64,000 bases of DNA from Diaphorobacter ruginosibacter (GCF_014395975.1 NZ_CP060714.1:682001-746000), one strand, 5' to 3'; counted from the stretch's first letter, positions 53,501 through 61,792 are shown. Notes: generated from the sequence alone by a model not told the origin. A program made the numbers and translations.

Positions 53501-56141
53501 CAAGGGGGTGCTCAGCGCACCGCTGGACGCAGGCGATCGTGTTGCCATATACGAAAGCGGCAAGCTGCTGGGCTATGCCATGGTCAGCGGAACCGGCTGG
53601 ATCTTCAATCTGCCCGATGCACTCAAGGATGCATCGTCCCACACCTATGTTGCCAAGGTCATGGACCTTGCAGGCAACGAGGGGACTCCGGCCTCGCTGG
53701 GCCTCACTGTGGCCTTGACTCTTGCGGTGAAGGAACTGACGACCTCCGACATCACCCCGATCGTATCGGGCTCCGTGGGCTTCGAGCTCTTGCCGGGCGA
53801 GTATCTGCAGGTCACGATCAACGGGGTCTCCTACAGTTCCAAAAATGGCGCGGTGGTCGTGGACTCGAAGAACGGCACCTGGTATCTGCAGATACCTGAT
53901 ACCAACCCACTGGGGTATTCAACCTACGACATGGCCGCGCAAGTGTTGAGCGACTCGGGGAGCGTGACCCAGGTGGCACATGGTTCGCTGCTGGTGCAGC
54001 CTTCGCCGTCGGCACTGGCGAACACGGACTGGGCGACCACAGCCAACCCCGGCAACGCCACCAACAACACGATGGTGATCGGTCTCAACAGCAGCGGCCT
54101 GTGGACCATCATGGCGGACACTCAGGTCTACAGCAGCACGAACCTGTCGAGCTATGCCAAGGTGGCCACGCTGACCACCAATCACGGCGATGCCGTGAGC
54201 TGGACCGCCGCGGACTTTGCCCGCAATGGGTTGGCAAGCATTGCGGGAACGGATACCTACTATGGAAACGCCACGCAGTCGTTCTGGACCAACACCGGCA
54301 GCGGGTACACGCTGTCTCAGCAATCGACCTATACCACCGTTTGGTACGGGGGCGTCATTGCCTATGACAAGACGGGGGATGGATACCTTGATCTCGCTTA
54401 TGGCGATGGCGGGGGGCCGGATTCCATCACCTTGCTTGTCAACAATCAGGGCAAGCTCTCACCCGATGGCGGAAACGGTTGGGCGGGCCTTGCCGGGTTC
54501 TACACGGGGCGCGAGTTGTCCGGTGTCGACATCAACAACAACGGAACCGTGGACATCGCCTACCACACCACGCAGGGCGGTTCCTACTACAGCTTGACGA
54601 TCCTGGACAACAACGGCACGGGTACGCTCAGTGCATCCCAGTACATCACCAATGTATTCAACAATCAGACGGCGGCTTCGTCAACGAACTCCAATTCGAT
54701 GACCTGGGCCGACTTCGATGGCGATGGATACATGGACCTGTATCTGGCCAGCACGAACGGGACAAGCGGCGGTGCCATCTACTACAACAATGGTGATGGC
54801 ACGCTGTCATCGGACAAGAGTGCGGTGGGATCGTCCACTGCAGCCATCGGCTTCATCTCGGCGGCCGTGGACTGGAATCATGACGGCATGATGGATATCG
54901 TGAAGTTCACGCAGTACGGAGGCTCCCAGACGGCGACCCTGTTCACCAACGTGGGCAAGGGCGCCGGTTGGACGTCGAGCGTGCTGGCAGCCAACCTGGT
55001 CAACGTGACGGGAATGGCCGCCATGGACTACAACTGGGACGGTGCGGTCGACATGATCATTGCCCAGCAGAACGGGAAAATGGTCTACGTACAGAACAAC
55101 CAGTCCGTTGCCGCGGGAACCGCGATGCACCTGCGTATCGTGGACAGCGAGGGCATCAACGTGTACTACGGCAATACCGTGCAGCTCTACAACGCTTCGG
55201 GCAAGCTGGTTGCTTCGCAGATCATCAACGCACAGTCTGGCATCGGCACCAACGATAGCTCGGCTCTGCTGAACTTCTACGGACTGAGTTCCCACGAGAC
55301 CTACAGCGCCAAGCTCATCAAGGTGACCAACGGCATATCGTCCAACGTCACATGGGATGGACTCGTGGCGGGTAATGGCAAGACGGCCTATGACCTCACC
55401 GCCGACGCCGCCACGGGCGGGCACTCGGGCATCCTTACGGGCACGGGATACAACGATACCTTCATCGCCACGGCAGGTACCTACACCTACAACGGAGGGG
55501 GTGGATGGAGCGGCGCCATGGGCCATGACGCATGGAGCAAAACGGGTGGGCAGGACATCGTGGACTTCCGCCATGCCACGGTGGGTGTGAATGTCAACCT
55601 CAACATCACGACTGCGCAGAACACCGGCTTCAACACGGTGACTCTGGGCAACATCGAGGGCGTGACGGGGTCTGCGTTCGCCGACATCATCACGGGCGAT
55701 AGCGGCGACAACGTGCTGGAAGGACGCGGCGGCAATGACATCTTCCATATGGCCTCGGGAGGCCACGACACGTTGATGTACAAGCTGCTTGTTGCATCGG
55801 ATGCTACCGGTGGCAACGGCCAGGACATGGTGAACGGCTTCACCGTCGGCGTGTTCGAAACCATGGCGGATGCGGACCGCATCGATCTGGGCGACCTGCT
55901 GCAGGGCTATGCGCCGACGGTGGGCGGTCAGTATGCCGCCCAGTACATCAACGGCGTCGCGACCATCGCCCAGGGTGACGGGATTGCCAACTACCTCAAG
56001 GTGGAAGTCTCCGGGGACAACACCTTGGTGGAAATCGACCGCGGCGGCAGCGGAGCCAGCTACACCACGCTGCTGACCCTGAACGGTGTCCATACGGATC
56101 TGGCGACGTTGCTGGCCAATCATCAGATCACGCTGGTCTGA
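44532..56141 (+). CDS. Giant BapA-like adhesin with Ig-like repeats, FG-GAP region and type I secretion signal
   Basis: A 3869-residue surface protein. The N-terminus (about 1-150; KDLARVGKDLVVTLQNGETI, VRDFFAPLDGG) matches the BapA-type prefix domain that anchors such adhesins. Seven Ig-like repeats of about 82 residues follow (nt 44990-46710; pattern PITGTAEPGSTVTVTFPDG), then one domain with TFTFSEDV, then about 22 longer repeats of about 100 residues (pattern YDDVGAHQG, TDDTTPTLKGTGTAGD). At nt 54010-55090 are FG-GAP/VCBS-type calcium loops (DKTGDGYLDLAY, ADFDGDGYMDLY). The C-terminus has an RTX-like nonapeptide stretch (GDSGDNVLEGRGGNDIF) and a type I secretion domain. I found no LapG-type TAAG/PAAG cleavage site near the N-terminus. 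Cysteine is nearly absent. The secretion genes follow directly. The likely role is biofilm formation or cell attachment. Confidence 0.88.
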   Translation: MSSSMAPVEIVVVSRKTAVTKYGMPTDFRLEDGGVVQIQATRAQVKDLARVGKDLVVTLQNGETITVRDFFAPLDGGQSHVVLQDDAEGLWLVELGTGEGSLSWGYSSLYSIDSLMAGEQTNSSIPIVAMWGGMAGLLAVGSASTHNASQKPSPAVLEPVNGVKPITGTAEPGATVIVSFPGGGSHTAVVGADGKFSVPNPGLKDGDTVTVVVSHHGAESNPVVITVDALAPANPVVHPVNATHPITGTAEPGSTVTVTFPDGSQKTTVAGKDGHFEVPNPGMLADGQPVKVTATDPAGNVSGEVIMKVDAMAPPVPQVHPVNGHDPITGTAEPGAVVTVVWDNGKTITGVADADGHFSLPNPGTMKDGEVIRVSATDAAGNTGPAATVTIDASAPVAPKLNPVNGKDPIAGEAEPHSTIKVTLPDGTTAVAEAGADGKFQIPNPGLEDGASLQVVSVDAAGNASEPVIVVVDARAPAPPQVDTVSSKDPITGHAEPGSTVTVTYPDGSTSTTKVGDAGSFSIPNPGGLEGGQILIVVATDAAGNTSDPTRVPVHPEDPVPVPAPIVNPANALDPVTGTAVPGSKVTVTLPDHSQVEGHADEHGHFSVAHPDMVLKDGDVIVVQVSDVDGNRSDPVRVTIDAVAPTTPTIDPVNALDPISGTAEPGSKVTITFPDGQSQTVVAGPDGHFSMANPGLEDGKAITVTATDAAGNVSGEATITVDGIAPVLTITDDVDGIVGKDGHVTFTFTFSEDVKDFDLSDIQVSGGQAGQLVQISPRVYMLEVKPPAGGTLGIIQVSVAAGAVHDAAGNANLGVTAQQAYDLVAPGLDSLSQLELQDDVGDVRGEIKTGMTTDDSTPTYVGKADPAEVARIELLDKGVVIGSAVVNADGSFSVSPDHPITGGGHSFSLRPVDAAGNVGPATPPIDFIFDGVKPGTPAIGDLSDNSNGQWVNIQKGDSTKDTTPVISGTGTAGNTITVYDGAAVVGTTVVDKNGHWSVEVTELDDGEHKLHATATNPAGVESDPTGEYIFIVDTVAPDKPAMPVAYDNVGADQGPIQPGGTTDDATPTFAGKVEPGERVTIYDNGNVIGQADVDKDGYWNWTPATDLAEGPHSLTSTVTDMAGNESQPSDAISFTVDTTPLELVISRVLDNVGDKRDPIASGGATDDATPTFEGRATAGATVTILEGGKVIATTRADAQGHWSVELPHQADGTHVYEAQAKNAAGDIVKAGFTLTVDTQPSSVPTVDGAYDDVGAHQGSLVSGQVTDDTTPTLKGTGTAGDRINVYDGDTLIGTTTVKSDGTWEYTVPSLTTDGEHRITTTSVDAVGNESVRSDAFIVNLDTSVPDLANALISIDPIAGDNRVNAVEAAGNAILTGKLTGVPSDVVEIKVIVELNGTKYVANVINGHWSVSVSGDALVKDADHKLKVTATFSDAAGNSDDKSVEQSYTVDLVGPGENAISELKLQDDVGDVCGEIKSGMTTDDSTPTYIGKADPDEVARVELLDKGVVIGSAVVNADGSFSVSPDHPITGSDHSFSLRPVDAAGNVGPATPVIDFTFDGVKPGIPAITDVSHNEGGPLVNIQKGGSTKDTTPVVSGTGTAGSTIKVYDGSTVVGTATVDAKGHWSVELNALSEGEHRLTATATNAAGVESEATGPYPLIVDTVPPAKPLMPTASDNVGADQGPIKPGNTTDDATPTLTGKVEPGERVTIYDNGRAIGEADVDKDGYWSWTSSTDLAEGSHSLTSTVTDKAGNESQPSDAITFTVDTTPLELVINRVLDNVGSKQGPIASGGATDDATPTFEGRATAGATVTILEGGKVIATTKADAQGHWSVELPHQSDGTHVYEAQAKNAAGDIVKAGFTLTVDTQPSSVPTVGSAYDDVGAHQGPLVSGQVTDDTTPTLKGTGMAGDRINVYDGDTLIGTTTVKSDGTWEYTVPALTTDGEHRITTTSVDAVGNESARSDAFIVNLDTTPPDLSKAVLSVGDVTGDNVVNASEGQGTVTLTGTLTGLPKTEAVTVKIVVNLNGTIYEATLVGETWTLEVPGQALVADIDHKLQVVATVVDEAGNASQLTVEHAYSVDNTLTQIWLNDKIAGDNIVNADEVTSVIVGGTTTNVSDGRVVTVTFSDGVHSVKVTGTVSGNAWTAGAANLSGLNQGAITVTAEVVDQLGNARTAESIVKLDTIRPDNPDDYQIEILLFEDNVAPNVNDYPSGTTTNDTSPLLKGTVAGLEVGDVVRIYEGSRLLGTANVLSDGSWTFQLAGVTEGEHGYTAVIYDAAGNAGLESRPFTLTVDFTPPAFASTIVSYTDDQGSLQGDFGHATVTDDTAPVLNGTVPQALAAGEEIRVYKLVGADSVLVGIATVSADGKSWSLQLSGLQHASDYEFVAKVVDAAGNSGPLSNTFKLSVDTHGPSITTSIDSYADDVGPAQGSTFSSGTTTDDRDPVLKGSLGSALNSGDTVQVYQNGVLLGNAQVLGGNWTFQLHGLANGTYEFTAIVVDRAGNLSDKGFSGAFTIHVSGDGSTNTVQITSFIDDVGAYQGAYASGSVTDDASPVLQGTLASKLASGETVRIYQGGTYLGNATVNADGLAWTFQLSGLVDGKTYSYTATVATPAGVEGAPSEAFTLTLDTTPPQFVPTITSYWDDVGSMQGNFGNATRTDDTSPTLVGTLPQALAVGELVRVYQVVGSVSTFIGNATVNGLGWTYELSGLANDTSYTYVVRVVDAVGNEGGLSNQFTLTVDTAGPSIGASIKSYVDDVGDRQGEFTDGWTDDTTPRLKGTLTSSLNSGDIVQIYQDGKFIGLAKVSAAEWYFDIATPLNDGVHVFQAVVSDAAGNLSSAGYSSEFTIRVDTTAPESAAAIVSFADDTGAIKGHFPSGSVTDDTAPQLVGSLSAPLAKGETVRIYQGSILLGEATVSGTNWTFDVSGLQNGQTYSFTAVVTSITGAEGDKSAAFTLTVDTTPPSTTTTIAYFDHVGAVQGTFGSGTTTDDRTPQLKGVLSAPLDAGDRVAIYESGKLLGYAMVSGTGWIFNLPDALKDASSHTYVAKVMDLAGNEGTPASLGLTVALTLAVKELTTSDITPIVSGSVGFELLPGEYLQVTINGVSYSSKNGAVVVDSKNGTWYLQIPDTNPLGYSTYDMAAQVLSDSGSVTQVAHGSLLVQPSPSALANTDWATTANPGNATNNTMVIGLNSSGLWTIMADTQVYSSTNLSSYAKVATLTTNHGDAVSWTAADFARNGLASIAGTDTYYGNATQSFWTNTGSGYTLSQQSTYTTVWYGGVIAYDKTGDGYLDLAYGDGGGPDSITLLVNNQGKLSPDGGNGWAGLAGFYTGRELSGVDINNNGTVDIAYHTTQGGSYYSLTILDNNGTGTLSASQYITNVFNNQTAASSTNSNSMTWADFDGDGYMDLYLASTNGTSGGAIYYNNGDGTLSSDKSAVGSSTAAIGFISAAVDWNHDGMMDIVKFTQYGGSQTATLFTNVGKGAGWTSSVLAANLVNVTGMAAMDYNWDGAVDMIIAQQNGKMVYVQNNQSVAAGTAMHLRIVDSEGINVYYGNTVQLYNASGKLVASQIINAQSGIGTNDSSALLNFYGLSSHETYSAKLIKVTNGISSNVTWDGLVAGNGKTAYDLTADAATGGHSGILTGTGYNDTFIATAGTYTYNGGGGWSGAMGHDAWSKTGGQDIVDFRHATVGVNVNLNITTAQNTGFNTVTLGNIEGVTGSAFADIITGDSGDNVLEGRGGNDIFHMASGGHDTLMYKLLVASDATGGNGQDMVNGFTVGVFETMADADRIDLGDLLQGYAPTVGGQYAAQYINGVATIAQGDGIANYLKVEVSGDNTLVEIDRGGSGASYTTLLTLNGVHTDLATLLANHQITLV
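47022..48560 (+). repeat. Internal 1.5-kb repeat of adhesin gene, copy 1
   Basis: The run of five Ig-like modules beginning LQLQDDVGDV-like (here LELQDDVGDVRGEI) and ending IVNLDT is repeated at 48906-50444, with a period of 1884 bp (628 codons). Many stretches are identical at the DNA level, for example around 48042-48260 against 49926-50144, indicating recent duplication or gene conversion. Confidence 0.8.
48906..50444 (+). repeat. Internal 1.5-kb repeat of adhesin gene, copy 2
   Basis: Second copy of the five-module block at 47022-48560. It differs by scattered substitutions, including the cysteine in GDVCGEI, the only cysteine I noticed in the adhesin. Confidence 0.8.
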
Positions 56142-56659
56142 TGCGCTCCACGGGAGCGGTTTCGCAGCGGTGCCTGTGAGAAATCGCTCCCGGTAGACGA
56201 CCGACCCGACATATTTATTGATTTATGGAATATGAGCGATAGCAATTGAATAAATTATTCAATTGCCTTCTTGCTTGCTGAATATCGTTCAATTTGAGCG
56301 AGCATTTCGTTTGGACGAATGAATGGCCGTTGAGGCAATGGTTAATGAATTTTTAAAATGAAGTTACTGATTTACTAGTAGGCTGACTACGGATGTGACA
56401 TCAATGCCGGATCAGTCAGAGTCATTTTCAAGTAACTTTCTGGGCTCATGGCCTTGTCGTTGCTGTGATTGCGGATGTGTCTGTTTGAATGCGTTTAATT
56501 TTGATGTGTTTGAATGGATATCGAGTAGTTATTGTTTTGATACTGATATATTTTGATGCGGTTGAATATGGAACGGCTGCGCTTCATGTTCCAGGGGATT
56601 AATGAAAAATAAAGGCGCTGTCCGAAAAAGGGCGGCGGTGGGGGGAGTTTGGATAGGTC
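56142..56659. other. Intergenic region between adhesin and tolC-like gene
   Basis: 518 bp. Just after the adhesin stop there is a hairpin with a 13-bp stem, one G-T wobble aside (CGGGAGCGGTTTC at 56151-56163, GAAATCGCTCCCG at 56180-56192), a possible terminator without a T-tract. The remainder is AT-rich and should hold the promoter of the secretion genes. A short frame from 56602 overlaps the tolC-like gene in another frame and is not believed. Confidence 0.5.
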
Positions 56660-58258
56660 ATGAAACACACAATCATGTGTTCAGAGGCGCCAGGATTGCG
56701 TACCACGCTTGTCGTGCGCACGCCCAGGCGGTGGAAATACGCATCCATTGCGGTGGCATGTGCGCCGGCATGGCTGATCCTTGGATCTAGCGGCGGGGCG
56801 CAGGCAGAGGTATCCGCAACGATGCCGGCCAAGGTATCGCCCGTGGCGGCATCGGCATCGGCATCGGCATCGGCATTTGTGCCCATCCCTGCGTCCGGAA
56901 CTCTCGGTGCGCCAATCCCGCAGGCCCACAAGCGGCTCGCGCCGTCTGATCTGGCGCGTGAGGTGGATGTGCCAGAGCTACGCGCGGCCAGTGCTTCCGG
57001 CGATGAAGGCGCCTCTCCAGGCACGCAATCGCTGGCAATGGCCAGGGCGGTTCAACTGGCCGTCCAGCAGCACCCGACCATTGCCGATGCAATCGCCACG
57101 CTGTCGCAGCAGGCGGCAGGGGTGGACTACGCGCGGGCGGGCTACTACCCCCAGGTTCGCGTGGGCATGGGCACTGGCACAAGCAATGGGCGTTCGGGCA
57201 ACTCCAGCATGCTGGCCCAGGCCTCGGCATCGCAGATGCTGTATGACTTTGGCAAGGTCGACAGCCAGGTGCATCGCAGTCAGGCGCTGGTGCGCAGGCA
57301 GCAGGCCATCGTGTTGCGGCAGATCGATCTCGTGGCACAGCAGGCTGCCGAGGCCGCGCTCATGGTGCATCGCTATCAGGCACTCACTGAAATTGCCGGA
57401 GGGCAGGTCGATGCCGTCGACAGCGTGCTCGAGCTGGCGCAGTTGCGTGCGAAGGCCGGACTCAGCACCAGGGCCGATCCGATACAGGCCCAGGCGCGGG
57501 CACAGGGAGCGCATGCCTACCTCGGCCAGATGAAGGCCGAGCTGGCGCAATGGCGGCAGAAGCTGCGCACGTTGGTCGGGAGTGAGGGCGCGCGCAGGAT
57601 CGAGGTACTTCCGGGGCTGGAGCATCCCACGCTCTGGATGACAGCCGATCCCGAATTCCGTCTGCTGCCCGACGTATTGCTGGCACAGGCCGAGCGCCAG
57701 GCCGCGAAGGCGCAGCTGGCCACCAGCCGGGCGTCCAGGCTTCCCACCATCACGCTGGATGCCAGCGGCAACAAGGCGATCCGGGGCGTCAACCCCAGCA
57801 CGTCCGAGCGCAATGGCATCTATCACTCCCTGAATGTGAATGTGAGCGTTCCGCTCTATCAGGGCGGTGCGCTGGACGCGCAGATCAGAGCGGCTGCGGC
57901 GGAAGAGATTGCGGCGGGCGAGCGCATCGAAACCGCCGTGTTGCTGGCAGGTGACCAGGCCCGTGCATGGCGCGAGATGGCGCTGGGTGCGCAGGGACGC
58001 CTTGCCGATGTGGAAAACCGCCGAAAAAGCATTCTTTCGGTGCGCGATCTCTACCGCGAGCAGTACCAGCTGGGCACCCGTTCCGTTCTGGATCTGCTCA
58101 ATGCCGAGCAGGAAATTCACCAGGCAGAGGCTGAAGCGCAGGCCTTGGTTCATGACCTGTGGCAATACCGGCTCGAGTTCATCGCGGCAACGGGTCGCCT
58201 GCGCGAGTTTTTCAGCCTGAACAACACCCTGGTGCAGGGCATGGAGCTGCTTCCATGA
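56660..58258 (+). CDS. TolC-family outer membrane channel of the type I secretion system
   Basis: A 532-residue protein with a long N-terminal export region (SIAVACAPAWLILGSSGGAQ). A low-complexity Ala-Ser stretch encoded by a GGCATC hexamer repeated four to five times (56848-56877) comes next, then the duplicated TolC/LapE coiled-coil domain (ARAVQLAVQQHPTIADAIAT; YYPQVRVGMGTGTSNG; YHSLNVNVSVPLYQGGALDA). The protein forms the trimeric outer membrane duct. The start is somewhat uncertain. It precedes the ABC transporter and adaptor genes in the same orientation, with a 101-bp gap to the transporter. Confidence 0.87.
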   Translation: MKHTIMCSEAPGLRTTLVVRTPRRWKYASIAVACAPAWLILGSSGGAQAEVSATMPAKVSPVAASASASASAFVPIPASGTLGAPIPQAHKRLAPSDLAREVDVPELRAASASGDEGASPGTQSLAMARAVQLAVQQHPTIADAIATLSQQAAGVDYARAGYYPQVRVGMGTGTSNGRSGNSSMLAQASASQMLYDFGKVDSQVHRSQALVRRQQAIVLRQIDLVAQQAAEAALMVHRYQALTEIAGGQVDAVDSVLELAQLRAKAGLSTRADPIQAQARAQGAHAYLGQMKAELAQWRQKLRTLVGSEGARRIEVLPGLEHPTLWMTADPEFRLLPDVLLAQAERQAAKAQLATSRASRLPTITLDASGNKAIRGVNPSTSERNGIYHSLNVNVSVPLYQGGALDAQIRAAAAEEIAAGERIETAVLLAGDQARAWREMALGAQGRLADVENRRKSILSVRDLYREQYQLGTRSVLDLLNAEQEIHQAEAEAQALVHDLWQYRLEFIAATGRLREFFSLNNTLVQGMELLP

Positions 58259-58359
58259 AGCGGCCATGCGAGCAGGGCCTGCCTGGTCCCTTTGCACCCT
58301 TGCACTCTTTGACTTTCAAGACGTCCCATGCGCGCCGGTCGGATGCGGACAGGAGCTGA

Positions 58360-60483
58360 ATGAAGATGGATCTGCCCAAAGAATACGCGGCATGGCTGGA
58401 CGCGATGCTGACCATCAGCCGTCACTACGGCATGGGGACGTCGATCGAGCATGCACGCGTGGCGCTGGCGTGGGAGCGTGGAACGCCGCTGGATGATCTG
58501 CTCGAAGTCATGGCACGCCAACTGGGAATGAGTCTGAAGCTGGCACGCTTCGAGGCTTCCATGCTGGACCCCTGGCGTCTCCCACTGGCCGTGGAATTGT
58601 CGGATGGTCGCATCGGCGTCATCAGGACCGTCAATGCACAGAAGCAGGCCAGCGTGGCATTCAGTAGCGAGCACGGGGCCGAAACGGTGATCGACGGTGA
58701 GACGCTCGTGACGCATGTGATGCGCGTGGCCCTGCTGCGCCCGCTCGCGGAGATTGCCGACGCTCGCGTCGACGAGTACATCAAGCCGTGGCGACCGAGC
58801 TGGTTTCGCAAGATTGTCCTGCGTGATTGGCACCGCTATGGCGATGTACTTCTTGCATCCTTGATGGCCAATCTGCTCGCGCTCTCGGGCATGCTGTTTT
58901 CCATGCAGGTCTACGACCGTGTCGTGCCCTCGCAGTCCGAATCCACGCTCTGGGTACTGTTCGGCGGCGTGATGCTGGCCATCTGTTTCGAATTCGCGCT
59001 GCGCATGTCCCGGGCCTACATCGTCGATGTGCTCGGCAAGCGCGCCGATCTGCAGATTTCGGACGTGGTGTTCGGGCGCGCGCTGCGGCTTCGCAACGAG
59101 GTGCGGCCACGCTCCACGGGCAGCTTCATCGCGCAGATCCGCGAGATCGACCAGGTGCGAGAACTGCTCACCTCCACCACCGTGAGCGCTGCGGCCGACC
59201 TGCCGTTCTTCTTTCTGTTCGTGGTCGTGCTCTGGCTCGTTGGAGGCTCGATCGTATGGGTGCCGGTCGCCGCGCTGCCGCTGCTGCTGTTGCCGGGCCT
59301 GTTCGTCCAGAGGCCGCTGGCGCGTCTGGCCAACGCGGGCATGCGTGAATCCGCGTTGCGCAATGCCATGCTGGTAGAGGCCGTGCAGGGTATGGACGAC
59401 ATCAAGACACTCCGCGCCGAGCCGCGCTTCCAGAATCGCTGGAACCACGTGAATGCCGTGGCAGCCGACATCGGCATGCGCCAGCGGTTCCTTACAGGCC
59501 TGCTGATGACCTGGACGCAGGAGCTGCAGAGCGTGGTGTTTGCCGTCGTGCTGCTGATCGGCAGCTATCGCGTGATGACGGGGGACATGACCACCGGTGC
59601 GCTGGTGGGCAGCTCGATCCTTGCCTCGCGCATGCTCGCGCCGCTCGCACAGATCGCCAGCCTGCTGGCGCGCTGGCAGCAGGCGAGGGTGGCGCGTGAA
59701 GGCCTGAACAAATTGATGGAGCGTCCTGTCGACGTGCCGGACGACGCACGGCGGGTGCATGTCCCCCATCTGAAGGGTGAGTACCGGGCCACCGGTGTGC
59801 GCTTTCAGTATTCCGAGGAGGCCCGAAGGCCGGCGCTGGAGTTGCCCCACCTGCGCATCGAGGCAGGCGAGAAGATCGCGATTCTTGGCCGGATGGGTGC
59901 GGGCAAGTCGACGCTGCTGCAACTGCTGGCCGGCATGTACCGGCCCACGGCAGGCAGCATCACGCTGGACGGGATCGACCTGTCCCTGATCGATCCTTCG
60001 GATGTGCGCCGCGATGTGGGCCTGCTCGCGCAGAACGCCCATCTGTTTCACGGCACGATCCGCGAGAACCTGCAAATGGGGCGACCCATGGCCAGTGATG
60101 CCGAACTGATGGCGGCACTGCGCATGGCCGGCGCGCTGAGCCTGGTCCAGGGGCGACCCGAAGGGCTCGATGAAATCATTCAGGAGGGAGGCTCCGGGCT
60201 CTCGGGCGGGCAGCGGCAGGCGCTGCTGCTGGCCCGCACCGTCGTGCGTCGGCCTTCCGTGCTGCTGCTCGACGAACCCACGGCCCACTTCGATGAGGTG
60301 ACCGAGCACCAGGTGATCGAATCCATGTCGCCGTGGCTGGCGCCGCGGACGTTGCTGGTGGCCACGCATCGCATGCCGGTGCTGCAGTGGGTGGACCGCA
60401 TCATCATCGTCGACAACGGCCGCATCGTCATGGACGGGCCCAAAAAACATGTACTGGGGGAGTTGTCGAATGGCAAGGCATGA
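58360..60483 (+). CDS. Type I secretion ABC transporter (permease-ATPase)
   Basis: A 707-residue LapB-type half transporter. Residues 1-140 form a C39-peptidase-like domain without the catalytic cysteine, as in RTX adhesin exporters. Residues about 150-440 carry the transmembrane helices (DVLLASLMANLLALSGMLFS, FFFLFVVVLWLVGG). The ATPase domain shows Walker A GRMGAGKST, signature LSGGQRQALLLAR, Walker B VLLLDEP and the H-loop THRMP. It energises export of the adhesin. The ATG at 58360 follows AGGAG. It overlaps the next gene. Confidence 0.92.
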   Translation: MKMDLPKEYAAWLDAMLTISRHYGMGTSIEHARVALAWERGTPLDDLLEVMARQLGMSLKLARFEASMLDPWRLPLAVELSDGRIGVIRTVNAQKQASVAFSSEHGAETVIDGETLVTHVMRVALLRPLAEIADARVDEYIKPWRPSWFRKIVLRDWHRYGDVLLASLMANLLALSGMLFSMQVYDRVVPSQSESTLWVLFGGVMLAICFEFALRMSRAYIVDVLGKRADLQISDVVFGRALRLRNEVRPRSTGSFIAQIREIDQVRELLTSTTVSAAADLPFFFLFVVVLWLVGGSIVWVPVAALPLLLLPGLFVQRPLARLANAGMRESALRNAMLVEAVQGMDDIKTLRAEPRFQNRWNHVNAVAADIGMRQRFLTGLLMTWTQELQSVVFAVVLLIGSYRVMTGDMTTGALVGSSILASRMLAPLAQIASLLARWQQARVAREGLNKLMERPVDVPDDARRVHVPHLKGEYRATGVRFQYSEEARRPALELPHLRIEAGEKIAILGRMGAGKSTLLQLLAGMYRPTAGSITLDGIDLSLIDPSDVRRDVGLLAQNAHLFHGTIRENLQMGRPMASDAELMAALRMAGALSLVQGRPEGLDEIIQEGGSGLSGGQRQALLLARTVVRRPSVLLLDEPTAHFDEVTEHQVIESMSPWLAPRTLLVATHRMPVLQWVDRIIIVDNGRIVMDGPKKHVLGELSNGKA

Positions 60484-61792
60484 CGCGCAAGCAGGAATGG
60501 AGCGATCGGAGTCCAGGCCCGCAGCATCGGATGGGGCGCGGGTTGGTGCCGGGACGAGTTCCGTCATCGTGCAGCGCCTGCCCGGGCCTGCCGGTGTGAA
60601 GGCGGGAGGCCCACGCCGCAATCCACCGCCATTGCCGGTGAGTTCACCCAGGTATCTGGCGAAGCTGCCTGCGGCCATGCTCGTGGTATGGGTCATCGCC
60701 TTGATGCTGGCCGTGTTCGTGGTGTGGGCATGGCGCTTCGAGCTGGCCGAGGTGTCGGTGGGGACGGGCAAGGTGGTCCCTTCGAGCCACGAGCAGGTGA
60801 TCCAGTCGCTGGAGGGCGGCATCCTCGTCGAGCTGCTGGTCAAGGAGGGTGACATCGTCGAGGCCGGACAGGTGCTGGCACAGCTGGATCGCACCCGAAG
60901 CGAGGCGACGGTGCAGGAGAGCGTGGTGCGGCTGCGTGCGGCGCAGGCCACCGCGGCGCGCCTGATCGCGGAAGTGAATGCGACGCCGCTGAGGTTTCCC
61001 GATGAAGTGCAGGAGGATCCGGTGCTGGTGCGCACCGAGACCGCGCTGTACAACTCCCGGCGTGACGCGCTGGCAGGGTCGCTGGCAGGACTGAAGGAGG
61101 CGTTGGCGCTGGTGAGAAAGGAGCTCGCGTTGACGGAGCCCCTGGTGGCGCGCGGTGCGGCCAGCGATGTCGAGGTGCTGCGCCTCAGGCGGCAGGCGAA
61201 TGACCTGGAAACCCGCATCGCAGAAGCTCGCAGCCAGTACCTCGTGAAGGCACGCGAGGAACTCGCCAAGGCCCATGCGGAAATCGAATCGCTGCGGCAG
61301 GTGGCACGCGGGCGAGCGGACTCGCTTACGAGGCTCACTTTCACGTCACCGGTGCGCGGCGTGGTGAAGGACATCGCGGTCACCACCATCGGTGGCGTGA
61401 TCCCACCGAACGGAAGGTTGATGGAGATCGTGCCGCTTGATGAAAAGCTGCTGGTCGAGGCGCGAGTTTCGCCACGCGATGTGGCCTTCATCCACCCCGG
61501 ACAGCCGGCCACCGTGAAGATCACGGCCTACGACTACGCGATCTACGGTGGCCTGCCGGCCCACGTGGTGACCATCTCGCCCGATACCCTTCAGGACGAT
61601 GTCAAGCGCGACCAGTACTACTACCGCGTCTTCATCCGCACCGAGGCGGATCACCTGCGGCGCGGCGACAGGACCTTTCCGATCAGCCCCGGCATGATCG
61701 CCACGGTCGAGATCCACACGGGCAGCAAGACGGTGCTGCAGTATCTGGTCAAGCCTTTCAACAAGGCGCGGGAGGCGTTTCGGGAGCGTTGA
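60470..61792 (+). CDS. HlyD-family periplasmic adaptor of the type I secretion system
   Basis: A 440-residue membrane fusion protein linking the ABC transporter with the TolC-like channel. One transmembrane helix lies about residues 65-87 (PAAMLVVWVIALMLAVFVVW). A lipoyl-type half motif (SLEGGILVELLVKEGDIVEA), a long coiled coil (ALALVRKELALTEPLVARGA) and the beta-barrel region (LTFTSPVRGVVKDIAVTTIG) follow. The ATG at 60470 overlaps the end of the transporter gene and follows GGGGGAG. Together with the two genes before it, it completes a LapBCE-like exporter. Confidence 0.92.
   Translation: MARHDAQAGMERSESRPAASDGARVGAGTSSVIVQRLPGPAGVKAGGPRRNPPPLPVSSPRYLAKLPAAMLVVWVIALMLAVFVVWAWRFELAEVSVGTGKVVPSSHEQVIQSLEGGILVELLVKEGDIVEAGQVLAQLDRTRSEATVQESVVRLRAAQATAARLIAEVNATPLRFPDEVQEDPVLVRTETALYNSRRDALAGSLAGLKEALALVRKELALTEPLVARGAASDVEVLRLRRQANDLETRIAEARSQYLVKAREELAKAHAEIESLRQVARGRADSLTRLTFTSPVRGVVKDIAVTTIGGVIPPNGRLMEIVPLDEKLLVEARVSPRDVAFIHPGQPATVKITAYDYAIYGGLPAHVVTISPDTLQDDVKRDQYYYRVFIRTEADHLRRGDRTFPISPGMIATVEIHTGSKTVLQYLVKPFNKAREAFRER

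Noticed and set aside
44990..53700. Regular repeats considered as a CRISPR array
   Set aside because: Repeats are about 250-300 bp long, in frame and encode Ig-like modules; there are no short repeat-spacer units or cas genes.
56602..56790. Short plus-strand frame overlapping the start of the tolC-like gene
   Set aside because: Different frame, no family resemblance, and the overlapping TolC-family frame explains the DNA.
58150..61524. Long minus-strand open frame antisense to the secretion genes (about 1124 codons)
   Set aside because: Low-complexity His/Arg/Gln-rich translation with no family resemblance; the plus-strand genes are unambiguous.
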